40,949 nt of DNA from Bigelowiella natans CCMP2755 (lineage: Eukaryota; Cercozoa; Chlorarachniophyceae): contig ADNK01002407.1 in the NCBI GenBank assembly GCA_000320545.1, positions 35,001 to 75,949 of the forward strand. Direction: 5' to 3'. Positions 1-11,500 of the stretch are shown here, piece by piece. Positions within the stretch are counted from its first letter, which is position 1. Each line of letters starts with the position of its first letter. The position numbers and the translations under genes were made by a program. Under the pieces are notes generated by a model. It searched no databases. It saw only the letters and a program-made list of their open reading frames with translations, and had not been told where the DNA came from.

Positions 1-126
1 GTCTTGAAATGCAATCCTACGTGCGTGTCAACGAGACATTGCAATGGTGGTAATACAACGCTGAGCTGCGAAAGACAAGTCGCTAGTTCTACGAGGGGGG
101 GGTATTCTCGTGCAAGAGCGCCTTAC

Positions 127-240
127 CGATCTGGATCGTTGAACCTATCAGACGCACTTAGCATCGATTGCGTTCCCAGTCGTACAAACCTGTCGATTTG
201 AATGATATATTCACGTATATATAAATAAATATATATATAA

Positions 241-290
<50 letters not shown>

Positions 291-585
291 CCGACGTTGT
301 AACAGAAAGAGAAGGGGGGAGATTGCTATTACTTCTGTATTTAAGATGGGGGTCAGAGGGGGGGAAAGAGTGTGTATGTGTGATTTACCGCCCTCCGCTA
401 CTAACAGGCCTAGCAGTCCCCGCTCGAGATCCCTTGAAACCATCAATGCATAGCAGTACACAAGTAAATAAAAACGAGAGGAAGACAAACAGGTCGGCAA
501 GAGTTAGGAATTCTGCACGCATTTCATTAAGGCTCTGCAAGCTGCAATAGGTAGAACGTTACTAAAATAAATACACGCACGCACG

Positions 586-638
<53 letters not shown>

Positions 639-1931
639 AATATATAAATGCAGTATATAAGAAGGACCTGAAAGGCTCGTTGGACGCTAATTCCGCCTTT
701 GCTCGCTGCAGAGAATTATGTATTAATTGTGAGCAAAAAGGTCTAAAGCTACTGCACGAGGACGAACTCATGTCAGGGCTCTTAAATGGTGATTTATGGG
801 GCAGGGGGGTGACACAGGGGAAAGGGTAATTTCCACAATTTCAGCAATCAACCATTGCCTTACACACACCCTTCTTTCAAGCAGGCAGTATAAAACCGAG
901 TCCTCAAACCGATAATACGGAAAGGGTTTAGAGGCTATAAAATAGCTACTAGCTACCAGGTCGTAGAGAGGAAGTTCCTGGTCGGAGGAAACCAGACAAG
1001 GGCCTCCCAGTGCGAGATAAAGGGCGAATTCCTTGTCCGGTGCTGATGACAAGAATAACGCCAACGTCAAAATGCTGCATACAAACACGACAGTCGCCTC
1101 TCTTTGCATTAGTTGTGCATTCTAGGTAGCAATGCACACTAAAGCATGGACGCGAAGGCGCCGTATCTGTTCGTATTACCTTGTGTTGGCTCGGGATCCG
1201 GGTCGCTGTGCGCCAGTCATAGGTCTCTTCAGAGAGGTGCCTGGCCTTGGGGCCTTTTGTTAAGTGAGAGAGTATCATCAACATACCGGTTCGCTTTGAA
1301 TGCTATGGTTTTACACGGAACGAGAAAGGGAGAGAAAGATAGCGAGGGCGAGAGAGAGATAGATGAATGCGTCCAGTGAAAAGAACTTTATTGCACTGCT
1401 TGATGGCATTACTTTCGCAAGCGCGTTGTCGTCCATTAAGATCTCGGCGATTCTGCCAATCACAGAGAACATAGAAGCGATATCCACTCGTCAATGATGA
1501 TCTCTTCCTTTACGAGAGGTATGCAAAGTCCATGCGAACAACACGTGAACCTCACCCCTCCTCCTCCATATCCGTGTCGTCAATGTAGTCCACCATCGTC
1601 AATGCTCGCGTCTTCAAAAACTTACGAGAGGAGGAGCAAGAGAGCGGGGGCAGTGAAAAACTAGTGTTCTGTATAAACCAAAGTAATTGCCATTACCATA
1701 CGGCCATATGGTAGGGGTTTTCAGCCAACAGCTTTGTGCAGATCTCAATGCACCGCTCATACTTACGTCTGTTAGAGAACACGAGTATCAAGACGGGGAG
1801 CTGCTTAATAATCCCCCCCCCCCCCCCCACCCAACGAAATTTACAAACAATAATGAGCCATTTATTCCATACCGATTGAACAAACTCCGAGCACGAAACA
1901 CAGAGTTAAGCGAGTCGCTCTTCTCCTCCAT
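127..1931 (-). CDS. TTC8: TTC8/BBS8, BBSome subunit, 5' part (eight exons, continues off the left edge)
   Basis: TPR protein of the BBSome, the coat complex that moves membrane cargo in cilia. Exons on the minus strand: 1931-1873, 1768-1702, 1620-1556, 1452-1413, 1253-1180, 1042-957, 422-389 and 189-127. Intron phases agree throughout and about 162 codons result. Family signatures appear in the right order: RKYERCIEICTKLL, FLKTRALTMVDYIDD, EEEGIAEI, NALAKAPRPGTSLKRP, TGRPLSGFLRPGTSS, GTARPVSSGGR and FVRLGTQSML. This is the N-terminal TPR helix pair followed by the RPxT-rich linker; the main TPR block lies beyond the window. The exon 2/3 junction is two residues shorter than usual if canonical sites are used, and the 5' edge of the 34-nt exon 7 is tentative. 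The 534-nt intron between exons 6 and 7 holds (CA)n and (TA)n tracts. Confidence 0.88.
235..288. repeat. (TA)n microsatellite in a TTC8 intron
   Basis: About 27 TA units between the exons at 389-422 and 127-189, with no coding role. Confidence 0.95.
576..636. repeat. Compound (CA)n(TA)n microsatellite in a TTC8 intron
   Basis: Runs of CA then TA in the long intron between exons 6 and 7 of the minus-strand TTC8 gene. Confidence 0.95.
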
Positions 1932-3763
1932 CTGCACACTCGAAGGGTAAGGGAAGGGCAATTGTTTCAGGCGTTACGAGCTTGTCTCGGGCAATAATTA
2001 AGACACATCTTCACAAACGACGCATAATTCTATTTTCTATGAAAACCGCATTCTATTTATACTAAAATGGAAGGAATCATGCACTCTCGTACTCGTAACG
2101 TCGAAAGCTTTTAATATTGTCTCTGCGACATGGAAGTGTATGTGTCGTTGTTGGTGGACGGGCGTTGAGAGCTGACGAATCGAGCGAGTCGGAAAGCCAT
2201 TTGTGTCTCATCTTCGGTGGAAAGCAGCCTTCAGATTGCAGCATTCCGAAGGTTTCGACCCTTCACACACGCAAATCTTTGTGTCATTGAAGACTCTAGC
2301 TGGTGAGATGATTGCTTTGGACGTCGATTCTGCGTACACCACAAATGCTGTGTGTGTGAAGCAGAAATGGAGGACAAGGAAAGCCCACTGCAGACGCGCG
2401 GGAGAAGCACAGCCGCGAGTGAACACGTTGTGCACGACTCAATGAATTCAATGCATTTGACAAACACAATTCAACTGTCCAAAAGGAAGCAAACGTGTCC
2501 CCCCCGCTTTGGGCACTTGGCGGACCCCACGCGCAACAAGCAGAGCGCATCGCCAAATCGTGCCAGCACAGCGTCCTTGCCGACAGCCACATCCGGAGCA
2601 CTTGGAACCCATCAAGATCTAGAGAAGCCGTGGTGCACTTCGGAGAGGACACATGAAAATCCTTGTGAAGACTCTGACTGTCAAGATCTGGAGGTGTCAC
2701 GTTGGACGTCGATTCCTGAACTCGGCTTCCAATTAAGATTGTTTTCACAAAACACACGGGATGTGCCTGTGATTTTCATCGTGCCATTTCAGCAATTCAG
2801 TTCAGCAGCGTGTGTGCAATGTGAAAATAATTGCATCACGAAAACATTCCCATGAAGGTGCAATCACTTGCAGAGATGACAGCGTGACACGATCAGCACG
2901 GGCGCACGGCACGCAGCGTTTTGCTCGCTCTTTGCACTGCTTTGTGGCGTTTGGACACGATCATCGGTGCACGTGTTGTAGTTGTCGCAGTCAACGTGCA
3001 AGAACGCGCACGTTGCAGTTTCCTGTGTGTCCAACAGGGTTCGAAGTGATGTGGTTTTGACGTGTGACAAAGTGCACACACGTTTGTTCGTTCAAACGCT
3101 CTTGCATTGCAACGACTCGCTGTTGGACTCAGTTCCAATGCCCACCCCCACAAAAGAAACCGAGAAAAAAAGTTTGTGCAGATGACACTTGCTACCATGT
3201 GGGCACGGAGACAGTGTGCAAGAAACACGACAGAAAACCAAAACCATGTGTGCAAATTGTGCTTGCGAAATCATTAATCAAAGCAAGCTAGTAAGCAAAA
3301 AAGAATTCAGTGTTGTTGATGTGTGCGACATGGATGAAACAAGAAATCCTGCAGAACACCTCTTGCAATGTCCTTTAGTTCTCGCTAGCTTGCACCAGTA
3401 CACGACATTTTCTCAACTTGGTGACATTGATGATGCTCGCCGCGCGGTGCGCCATGCGCCCAGCAACACTACTAGTCAACACACTGCTGCATCGGATGCC
3501 ACCCATGCACACACAAGAACCACAGGCTGGTCGTCGATAGGCCAGCATAGTGGCATGGAAGACAATAAACACAACATACATTATTAGGATAGGCACACAT
3601 TCATCGCCTCTACGATAACCATGGATTGAAGCCTGTACGTTTTATTTGTCTATCGTGTAGCGATTGAAGGCTTCATACACTAGCGTGCTTATGAGTGTAA
3701 TAGTTATATAGCTATCGTCTACGTGAAATGCACATCTTTCTCCTTTTTGTGCAAACTGTTGCT
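1932..3763. other. Region without a supportable gene
   Basis: This lies between the TTC8 start and the ERH stop. From about 2150 to 3600 the DNA is rich in GTGTGCA, CACGCA and GTTTTC-like words and resembles 15.3-22.5 kb, which holds a retrotransposon, more than the neighbouring genes. A plus-strand open frame at 2352-2855 and another at 3189-3587, with several Cys residues, show no recognisable domain and no convincing splice sites. Old transposon-derived sequence is possible. I see no RNA gene here. Confidence 0.4.
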
Positions 3764-4922
3764 TCAGTTATTTTTCTCTTCCTCAACCTGCCTCTTCAGG
3801 TGACGGAAAATATTCGTCTTTATCCATTTCTTGTCCCTTGGAATGTACGTGTGTGTCTCGTTGTCCAGAACCATACAAACGATATCTGGGCAATCGTCTA
3901 TGAAGTTGAAGAGATCGCTAATGTCGTAGCTGAAAAATGTAATGGAGTGAGGAAGAAGCAGAAGAGGAAAGTGGTTCTTATACTAAATTACTGCTCAATT
4001 TCATACGATTTAAGAGAATGAAAGGAAATATGCAGCAAAAGGATCGTTCGGAATTCAACATTTTCCATAATTGATGCGGTAAAGACGTATGCGTCTTGGG
4101 GAAAGAGTCCATTAGTGTACAAAATTCTCAAGCCTCGTGCACACACGCACCAATTCGCATTAAACGAAAAGAGAAATTGCGAAAAGTCAGGATATATCAA
4201 CGCTCGTCTTTTCCCACTTAAGTGTAGACTATCTAGACTGCAGACACACTGGCAAATAGTAAATGATAGCGCTTGCTTACGTGAGGTTTTTCACGCCAGG
4301 ATGATCGGCCTTCAGCTTCTCTTCGAAGTTGTGGCAAATGCCTGGAAAAATGTATGGATAAGAGATTTTTATTACATATATATAGGCGAGTTTATGCCAC
4401 GTTTAAATGCAAAGTAACCGAATTTTTTACATAAAGCACAAATCATGAGATGATCGCACGGCAAGCGCAGCAACAAATAGGGATAGAGGCAAATCTAACA
4501 TTTGGTTATTATAAACACAATCCCTAATCTGTCATTAGAAGGTCGAGTTCCTACCGTCAAAAGCTTCCTTGGTATTTGCATATTGTTTCCAAGAATTCAC
4601 CATCTGCTTCCCCTTTCGGTTGGTCATCAAAACGCTGCAAGATAGTTAAAAGTGAGTAAATGTTACAGGAGAAGGTGCGATTTGCTTGTTGAGTTCCCCA
4701 ACGATATTTTCGGATGAAAAAGGGAAAGCTAGCAAAAAAAGGCGGGGGGAACAGTAGAGCGGTAACAAGAACAGAATGGATATCTCTTGCTAGCCTTCTT
4801 CCCCGCGCTCTACGTCCTTGCTATGGTGAGGAGGAATACATCGTGTGCGCCATCTTTCTTGGAATTTTAAGGTGGGAATATCCGTCAAATTCCAATTTTT
4901 ATATTAATCACCTATGTTTCAT
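3764..4922 (-). CDS. ERH: Enhancer of rudimentary homolog (ERH), complete, four exons
   Basis: Small, highly conserved nuclear protein that works with splicing and RNA-decay factors. Exons on the minus strand: 4922-4912 (11 nt: ATG AAA CAT AG), 4634-4555, 4341-4281 and 3929-3764. Phases 2, 1 and 2 match at each join, and the total is 318 nt, or 105 residues, against about 104 in animals. Diagnostic motifs are MKHSVLMTN at the start, FDGICHNFEEKLK, the strongly conserved YDISDLFNFIDD, and THTYIPRDKKWIKTNIF. It ends RHLKRQVEEEKNN and then TGA. All introns are GT-AG with pyrimidine-rich acceptors, such as TTTTTCCAG and ATTTTTCAG. The start codon faces a signal-peptide exon 265 bp away, so the two may share a promoter. 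The plus-strand open frame over 3728-4021 is its shadow. Confidence 0.95.
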
Positions 4923-5186
4923 AGATGCGACATGATTTCTTTCGCCCTCTCATCTTCCAACAAGCTAGACCAAACTTTTTATTATCCGAGAGATATCCTG
5001 CGAATGGATAAATCGAAGGAAAGTATCACGCAAAAGAAGTAGAAATATTTCTTCATTAGATGTAAAACGTTAACTTTATTTTATTGTATAAACTACTGAT
5101 TAAATAAATTATATTCAAATGATATAACGGCAACAGCTTCTACAACACTTCACAAAATCTATGTCACGTCGTCAGCCACCGAGAGG

Positions 5187-5264
5187 ATGAAGCTTGCGCT
5201 GCTTGTGGTGTTGTTCCTCTCCCATCTTAGCTCCGCGAGGAACGACAGACAGCATTTTCAGAAG
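5187..5264 (+). CDS. First exon of an unrecognised secreted protein (signal peptide)
   Basis: ATG opens MKLALLVVLFLSHLSSARND, a textbook signal peptide: a basic N-terminus, a Leu/Val core and a small-residue cleavage site near SSA-R. The frame runs 26 codons to CAGAAG|GTGCTT, a good donor in phase 0. Downstream exons are unsure. An acceptor at 5350 (TTGCTCAG) opens a phase-0 frame with NPPCNGRFRCSARQ, while another frame of the same stretch also reads well, and a short frame ends with TAA near 5651. The gene appears to lie between ERH (divergent) and the minus-strand gene ending at 5830 (convergent). No family is recognised. Confidence 0.5.
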
Positions 5265-5829
5265 GTGCTTTTGCGCCTAATAGAAGTTTTTTTTTAAATG
5301 CGAAGAATAGAAGATAAAAGGTTCAAATTCTACGACATAATTGCTCAGAATCCCCCTTGCAACGGGCGCTTTCGATGCTCTGCAAGGCAAGGCTCGGTCC
5401 ACCGATCGAACCTACACCATTTTAGCTCGATACCGAAGCGGAGAAAACGTAGAGATGTTGGAGTAATGGCTGGCGGCCCTCCTCCTCCTGACCCAAGTGA
5501 GAAACAAAAGAACGAAGGTGACCGCCGGGTGGCGATCATTTTAAGGGGAAAGAAGGTAATTAACCCCCCCCTTCCCCGCATGAATGAAAACAATACGGCA
5601 TTCGACGGTGTCAACAACGCGATTTGGAAAGAGGGCAGAGAACGAGTGTAACTGTGGATTGCGACCACGCGGTATTCGCAGCTTTGCGTTAATCTTACCG
5701 CACGTGGGTGGGTCGTAGGTGCTTGAATACTCAATCCCCGGGTTCATACCAGAATGGATGTTACCGGTATTGTTTACTAGGTTAGCAACACATCGCTGGT
5801 TCGGAATGTGATCAATATATATATATATA

Positions 5830-6313
5830 TCAATGAATATATCCGAAAATAAGCCACAACGTGAGAAATGAACCATAACTCCTGAAACTACACACACGGC
5901 TGAACATCTACTCGACCGAAACTTTTCTTCTACGCACGCATGCAATCTATGGTTGACAATATATATAATACTAAACCTGCGCTCTCCGAGCACAATTTCA
6001 TCGGACCTTACCGCCATTGCCTATTCTTTGCAATATTAAGGAAATAACGCCTCCCAGCGTCTTCGATGATCCCATGGGAACTTTCGAGCCGACCTTTGGA
6101 AGCGTTCAGAGACCCCGTACCTTGGGTAAAAAGAGAACGGAGGAGACGAGGGGGGGGGCAGCTCAACAAGAACACGCTTCTGCTGTACGACAAAATGATA
6201 CGGATGGGGAACGGGGCAGGCGTGTTTATGATTGGTCTTCGGGGAAAGGTTTGTCTTGCAACTGTGAGCGCGAGGGAAAGTAGTACATATGGCGTATAAT
6301 ATATGTAAATATA

Positions 6314-6363
<50 letters not shown>

Positions 6364-6496
6364 TGCGAGCAACATGCGCGTGCACGGTCGTATCACCCTT
6401 CAAATTGGTTTTCTCCTTCAGACCGACGAATCTCTCGTTCCGCGCCTTCTTCGACTCCTCCAGGTTCTTCCAGTGGCGAGCATTCGAAGAGAACAT
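5830..6496 (-). CDS. Small possible tail-anchored protein, three exons
   Basis: Not recognised. A coherent minus-strand model has exons 6496-6397, 6120-6012 and 5881-5830, with phases 1 and 2 matching and 86 residues in total. It begins MFSSNARHWKNLEESKKARN, a Lys/Glu-rich likely coiled stretch, continues with TGSLNASKGRLESSHGIIED, and ends in a hydrophobic segment, SYGSFLTLWLIFGYIH, directly before TGA. That suggests a tail anchor. Donors are GTGATA and GTAAGG; acceptors are CCCAAG and TTTCAG. The plus strand of the same exons also reads open with plausible splice sites, for example an acceptor TCCTTCAG before 6432, so the strand is not certain. The CT tract of the neighbouring microsatellite is sense on the minus strand, as in the surer genes. 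Confidence 0.4.
6313..6360. repeat. (TA)n microsatellite
   Basis: TG then TA tract in the intron between the first two exons of the proposed minus-strand gene. Confidence 0.95.
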
Positions 6497-6614
6497 ATGG
6501 CGGAGTAGATTATAGCAATAACGACTTAACAAGACAGCGAAGCGAAGGTTCGTGGTGGCTCAGACGGGCATTATGGTTAATAGGGTATGGAAAAGGGTCA
6601 AATGCGGCAGAAGG

Positions 6615-6617
<3 letters not shown>

Positions 6618-6651
<34 letters not shown>
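6618..6651. repeat. (GA)n microsatellite (CT on the minus strand)
   Basis: About 17 GA units just upstream of the proposed minus-strand start. It is followed on the plus strand by a pyrimidine tract and TTTGCAG at 6696. Confidence 0.95.
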
Positions 6652-6654
<3 letters not shown>

Positions 6655-6696
6655 TACATCTAAACTTTCAAAGTTTACAATTTTCTCCTTTGCAGG

Positions 6697-7796
6697 AAGC
6701 GAAACTAGCCAAAGGGGTGGGGGTCTCGGCATCGGAGGCACGACTGTCCTCATTCTGTACGTCATGCAATGGCAGCTACGCAGTGTAGATATGATAATTG
6801 AGCTGCACGGTGTTGGGTCTATAAAGCTAAGGCTCGTCATCAATAATCAGGTACATCATTGCGTTCTTTGCAATAGGACTGCTCGGGCTACTGGAAGATC
6901 TGGGGAAATTGGAATATTTCGATGGGGACACCGCTACCACGTTTGCGAAGGACAACCTGTTAAGAAAGGATTGGTAATGTTATGTGCGAAGCGCGATCTT
7001 TGTAGCGCCCCGGATGGATTATTAGCTTTCGCCGCACGAGGGCCCCTAGCCCGTGTAGAGAAGTACTATTTTGTTGGCATGTGTACCATGTACATATAGA
7101 GGCAAGCACAAACATGGCTAGATGTAGGCGTTAACCCATCAGCCATAACCACATACCATACGATGTGCTAAAATCGGATTGGCTAATTCTAGTCATTCGT
7201 TTTTGTTTGTCGCGCTATAGCTCCTATAGCTAGCTATAGCTAGATTTATTTAGAAAAAAGGATATGTGCGCGTGTAATATCACCAAAAATTGACTTAGGA
7301 ATGCGCTCATTTTGCACAACACGTAGTGTATTGCCGTGATATACTACTTGTGCTATAGTGCAGAACTTGCTTCACTCGGGAAGCGCACGATCATGAATTC
7401 GTTGCATGCGCCCACCGCGCGATGCGGCCGATTGCATGGCGAAAGCCCATGCGCGTTATGGATGATGTGCATTTACATGCAAATTTACAAATTTATATAG
7501 TTGTTATAACGTGTGCAAGTGCTTATTGAAATATTAATAATCGTGTGTACATCGTCAGTGAATGCAATTCCACGGTGCCTCCAAGCGATCTAGAACCAGC
7601 AGTCGGCCGAGACTTTTGACTTGATTCGTATATTTTTAAATATTAATCCCTGGGCGTGCGCACATATCTTGGTACCGAGTGTAATGCAGTACGCGTGAAA
7701 CGTGCAAGGAATTAGAGGAGAGGAAATGGCAGATTTGTGATGAATCCATTGAATATGACCCAGCAAAGACATCTGGCATCCATACACCGCGTCCAA
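6697..7796. other. Mostly non-coding stretch
   Basis: A good plus-strand acceptor (CTCCTTTGCAG) ends at 6696. It is followed by two competing open frames, one ending in TAG at about 6788 and one with a hydrophobic segment, GIGGTTVLILYVMQW. No partner exon was found, so no gene is called. From 7100 to 7796 I see no coding signal, only AT-rich DNA with short palindromic GCTATAGC and CTATAGCTAG words near 7220. Confidence 0.4.
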
Positions 7797-8012
7797 TTAG
7801 AAACAAATGCTTGCAATCTTCCCCGTGCACCCAACGGACAAAATCGAGTTGTGGCTAAATAACGACATGATCGAGTTAGTAGAGAACGCACTCCACATGC
7901 AGTTCACTGTCCCCAGGCTGAAGAAGGAATTGACGCTCAGTATACTGAAGCCGCTGTTAATAGCGAGCACGGCAAATGCAGATAAGATGGCCAACGCACT
8001 AAATGCTGAGCT
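7797..8012 (-). CDS. C-terminal exon of a nonapeptide-repeat protein
   Basis: The minus-strand frame ending in TAA at 7797-7799 shows seven tandem nine-residue units: SSAFSALAI, LSAFAVLAI, NSGFSILSV, NSFFSLGTV, NCMWSAFST, NSIMSLFSH and NSILSVGCT. It ends GKIASICF. The pattern is N-S-x-hydrophobic-S-x-x-x-x. Such a strict period with Asn/Ser ladders suggests a beta-solenoid-like protein. I recall similar NS/FS ladders in protist proteins of unknown function but cannot name a family. The upstream part is unresolved. One possible exon begins MGKIHLRQG at 8352 and ends at a phase-2 donor near 8221, which would leave about 150 bp to the start of the divergent ankyrin gene. The plus-strand frame 7807-8034 over this stretch is taken as a shadow. 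Confidence 0.55.
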   Translation of the reverse strand, partial: SSAFSALAILSAFAVLAINSGFSILSVNSFFSLGTVNCMWSAFSTNSIMSLFSHNSILSVGCTGKIASICF

Positions 8013-8500
8013 TCTCGAACGGATGGATTTATAATTTTTGAATCCGCGATGGTGGCAGCCATTTCTTTCGAATTTACGCTCAAGCACGCAGCAGCGTTCC
8101 TCCTCGCTTACGCTCTGCTCCACATCGGGATCTGACAGCGAAGTATGGGGGGGGGGAGGGGAATGGAAGCCGCTCACATTTAGCAGACTGCGCATCATTA
8201 AATAATACAAATCGTACTGACCATTGAGAGACTGCATCTCCGTGGGCATGGGCAGCGGGATTGCTTCGTCGGACGCGCGCGGGAGCCACCACCATCAGCA
8301 CCTTCGTTGCTTCGCGACAACTCTCACCTTGTCGCAGATGAATTTTCCCCATGACTTTTGCCTACGGAACCTTACGTGCCATGTAGATCTAAAATGCTTT
8401 GGAAAGTAGGCGATAAACAAAGTGCGACAATGACGCGTTTTGTAACCGCATCGCAGACCATCAGTTGCCAGATTTCGCAGAAACCATCTGTGGGGCAATC

Positions 8501-11500
8501 ATGATGTCGTCTGGCACCTCCCCCTCCAACAACACCTTCAAAGCAATACGCAGCAACGACCTTCCCTGTCTGAAGCGTTTGGTTTTGGAAAACGCAAATG
8601 TTGAGGAGTGCGGTTGTCACGGTGGGTAGCAAGCTGCAGCGTTGACATTGTCGTGTGTGAGTCGCTTCGCATGGGTGTTGATGTGAGTTGTGACAGAATG
8701 AGTCATGAACAACCCCGAAAGCAGATTTTGCCAAAACTTGGAAGATGACATCAATTGTTGTTGACATGCAAAGATGTGGTCATTTTGCTATAAGGTGATA
8801 CTCCGTTGATCGCTGGTTCCAAATGGGGTCATTTGGAGATCGTAAAGTACCTGGTTGACATGAAGGCAAACATTGAGGCGAAAAACGAATATGGTGGGTA
8901 CCAACACTAGAATTGAGACAGCAGTTGTAAAAGATGTTACATCATTTGAAATCATTTCTACACAACACATTAGGTGATACTCCGTTGATCGCGGCTTCGA
9001 GTGGGGGTAATTTTGAGATCGCAAAGTACCTGGTTGACATGAAGGCAAACATTGAGGCGAAAAACAAATATGGTGGGTACCAATGCTAGCATTACGACAG
9101 CAGTTGTAGATTACATTACATTATTTGAAACGATTTCAATACATTATATTAGGTAACACTCCGTTGGTTTGGGGTTCAAAAAAGGGTCATATTGAGATCG
9201 TGAAGTACCTGGTTGACATGAAGGCAAACATTGAGGCGAAAAACGAACATGGTGGGTACCAACACTAGAATTGAGACAGCAGTTGTAGAAGATGTTACAT
9301 CATTTGAAATCATTTCTACACAACACATTAGGTGATACTCCGTTGATCGCGGCTTCGAGTGGGGGTAATTTTGAGATCGCAAAGTACCTGGTTGACATGA
9401 AGGCAAACATTGAGGCGAAAAACAAATATGGTGGGTACCAATGCTAGCATTACGACAGCAGTTGTAGATTACATTACATTATTTGAAACGATTTCAATAC
9501 ATTATATTAGGTAACACTCCGTTGGTTTGGGGTTCAAAAAAGGGTTATATTGAGATCGTAAAGTACCTGGTTGACATGAAGGCAAACATTGAGGCGAAAG
9601 ACAACAACGGTGGGTACCAATACTAGCATTATGGCAGGAGTTGTAGATTATATTACATAATTTATAACGATTTTAATGCAATACACCAGGTCATACTCCG
9701 TTGTTTTGTGGTCATTTGGAGATCGTAAAGTGCATGGTTGACATGAAGGCAAACATCGAGGCGAAAAACGAATATGGTTGGTACCAATACTAGCATTCTG
9801 ACAGCAGTTGTAGAATATGTAACATTATTTGAAATGATTTCAATGCAATGTATTAGGTAATACTCCGTTGGTTTGGGGTTCAAAAAAGGGTGATATTGAG
9901 ATCGTAAAGTACCTGGTTGACATGAAGGCAAACATTGAGGCGAAAGACAAATATGGTGAGTACCAATACTAGCATTATGACAGGAGTTGTAGATTATATT
10001 ACACAATTTATAACGATTTCAATATATTAATTTAGGTAACACTCCGTTGGTCGCGGGTTTCAAAGAGGACAATTTTGAGATCGTAAAGTACCTGGTTGAC
10101 ATGAAGGCAAACATTGAGGCGAAAGACAAATACGGTGGGTACCAATACTAGCATTCTGACAGCAGTTGTAGAATATGTAACATTATTTGAAATGATTTCA
10201 ATGCAACATGTTAGGTGATACTCCGTTGGTTTGGGGTTTACAAAATGGTCATATTGAAATCGTAAAGTACCTGGTTGACATGAAGGCAAACATTGACACG
10301 AAAGACAACAACGGTGGGTACCAATACTAGCATTATGGCAGGAGTTGTAGATCATATTACATGATTTATAACGATTTCAATACATTAATTTAGGTAACAC
10401 TCCGTTGGTCGCGGGTTTCAAAGAGGATAATTTTGAGATCGTAAAGTACCTGGTTGACTTGAAGGCAAACATTGAGGCGAAAGACAAATGCGGTGGGTAC
10501 CAATACTAGAATTGAGAAAGTAGTTGTAGAATATGTAACATCATTTGAAATGATTTCAATGCAATGCATTAGGTAATACTCCGTTGGTTTTGGGTTTACA
10601 AAAGGGTCATATTGAGATCGTAAAGTACCTAGTTTACATGAAGGCAAACATTGAGGCGAAAGACAACCACGGTCGGTACCAATACTAGAATTGATACAGC
10701 AGTTGTAGAATTTGATACATCATTTGAAAAGATTTTAATGCAACATATTAGGTGGTACTCCGTTGGTTTGGAGTTTACAAAAGGGTCACATTGAAATCGC
10801 AAAGTACCTGGTTTACATGAAGGCAAACATTGAGGCGAAAGACGAATATGGTGGGTACCAATACTAGCATCGTGACAGCAGTTGTAGAAAATGTAACATT
10901 GTTTGAAATGATTTCAATGTAATGTATTAGGTAATACTCCGGTGGATTTGGGTTTCAAAAAGCGTAATTTTGAGATCGTGAAGTACCTGGTTGACATGAA
11001 GGCAAACATTGAGGCGAAAACCGAATATGGTGGGTACTTATACTAGCATTGTGACAGCAATTGTAGAACATGTTACATTATTTGAAACGATTTTAATGCA
11101 ATACACCAGGTCATACTCTGTTGTTTTGTGGTCATTTGGAGATCGTAAAGTGCATGGTTGACAAAAAGGCAAACATCGAGGCGAAAAACGAATATGGTGG
11201 GTACCAATACTAGCATTATGACAGCAGTTGTAGAATATGTAACATTATTTGAAATGATTTCAATGCAATATGTTAGGTGATACTCCGTTGGTTTGGGGTT
11301 CACAGAAGGGTCACATTGAAATCGCAAAGTACCTGGTTTACATGAAGGCAAACATTGAGGCGAAAGACGAATATGGTGGGTACCAATACTAGCATCGTGA
11401 CAGCAGTTGTAGAAAATGTAACATTGTTTGAAATGATTTCAATGTAATGTATTAGGTAATACTCCGGTGGATTTGGGTTTCAAAAAGCGTAATTTTGAGA

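Noticed and set aside
654-788. Plus-strand exon-like frame (YKKDLKGSLDANSAFARCRE...) with good splice sites
   Set aside because: It lies inside an intron of the minus-strand TTC8 gene, whose exons on both sides are secure. No plus-strand partner is recognisable, so chance is the simpler explanation.
768-1109. Minus-strand 113-codon frame resembling a signal-peptide protein (MQREATVVFVCSILTLALFL)
   Set aside because: It is the wrong frame over TTC8 exon 6; the neighbouring frame carries the conserved RPxT motifs.
2352-2855. 167-codon plus-strand frame
   Set aside because: No motif or splice support; base style matches the element-derived blocks.
3728-4021. Plus-strand 97-codon hydrophobic frame
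   Set aside because: Antisense of the ERH last exon.
7807-8034. Plus-strand 75-codon frame (MLAIFPVHPTDKIELW...)
   Set aside because: The opposite strand shows a strict nine-residue repeat, which is far less likely by chance.
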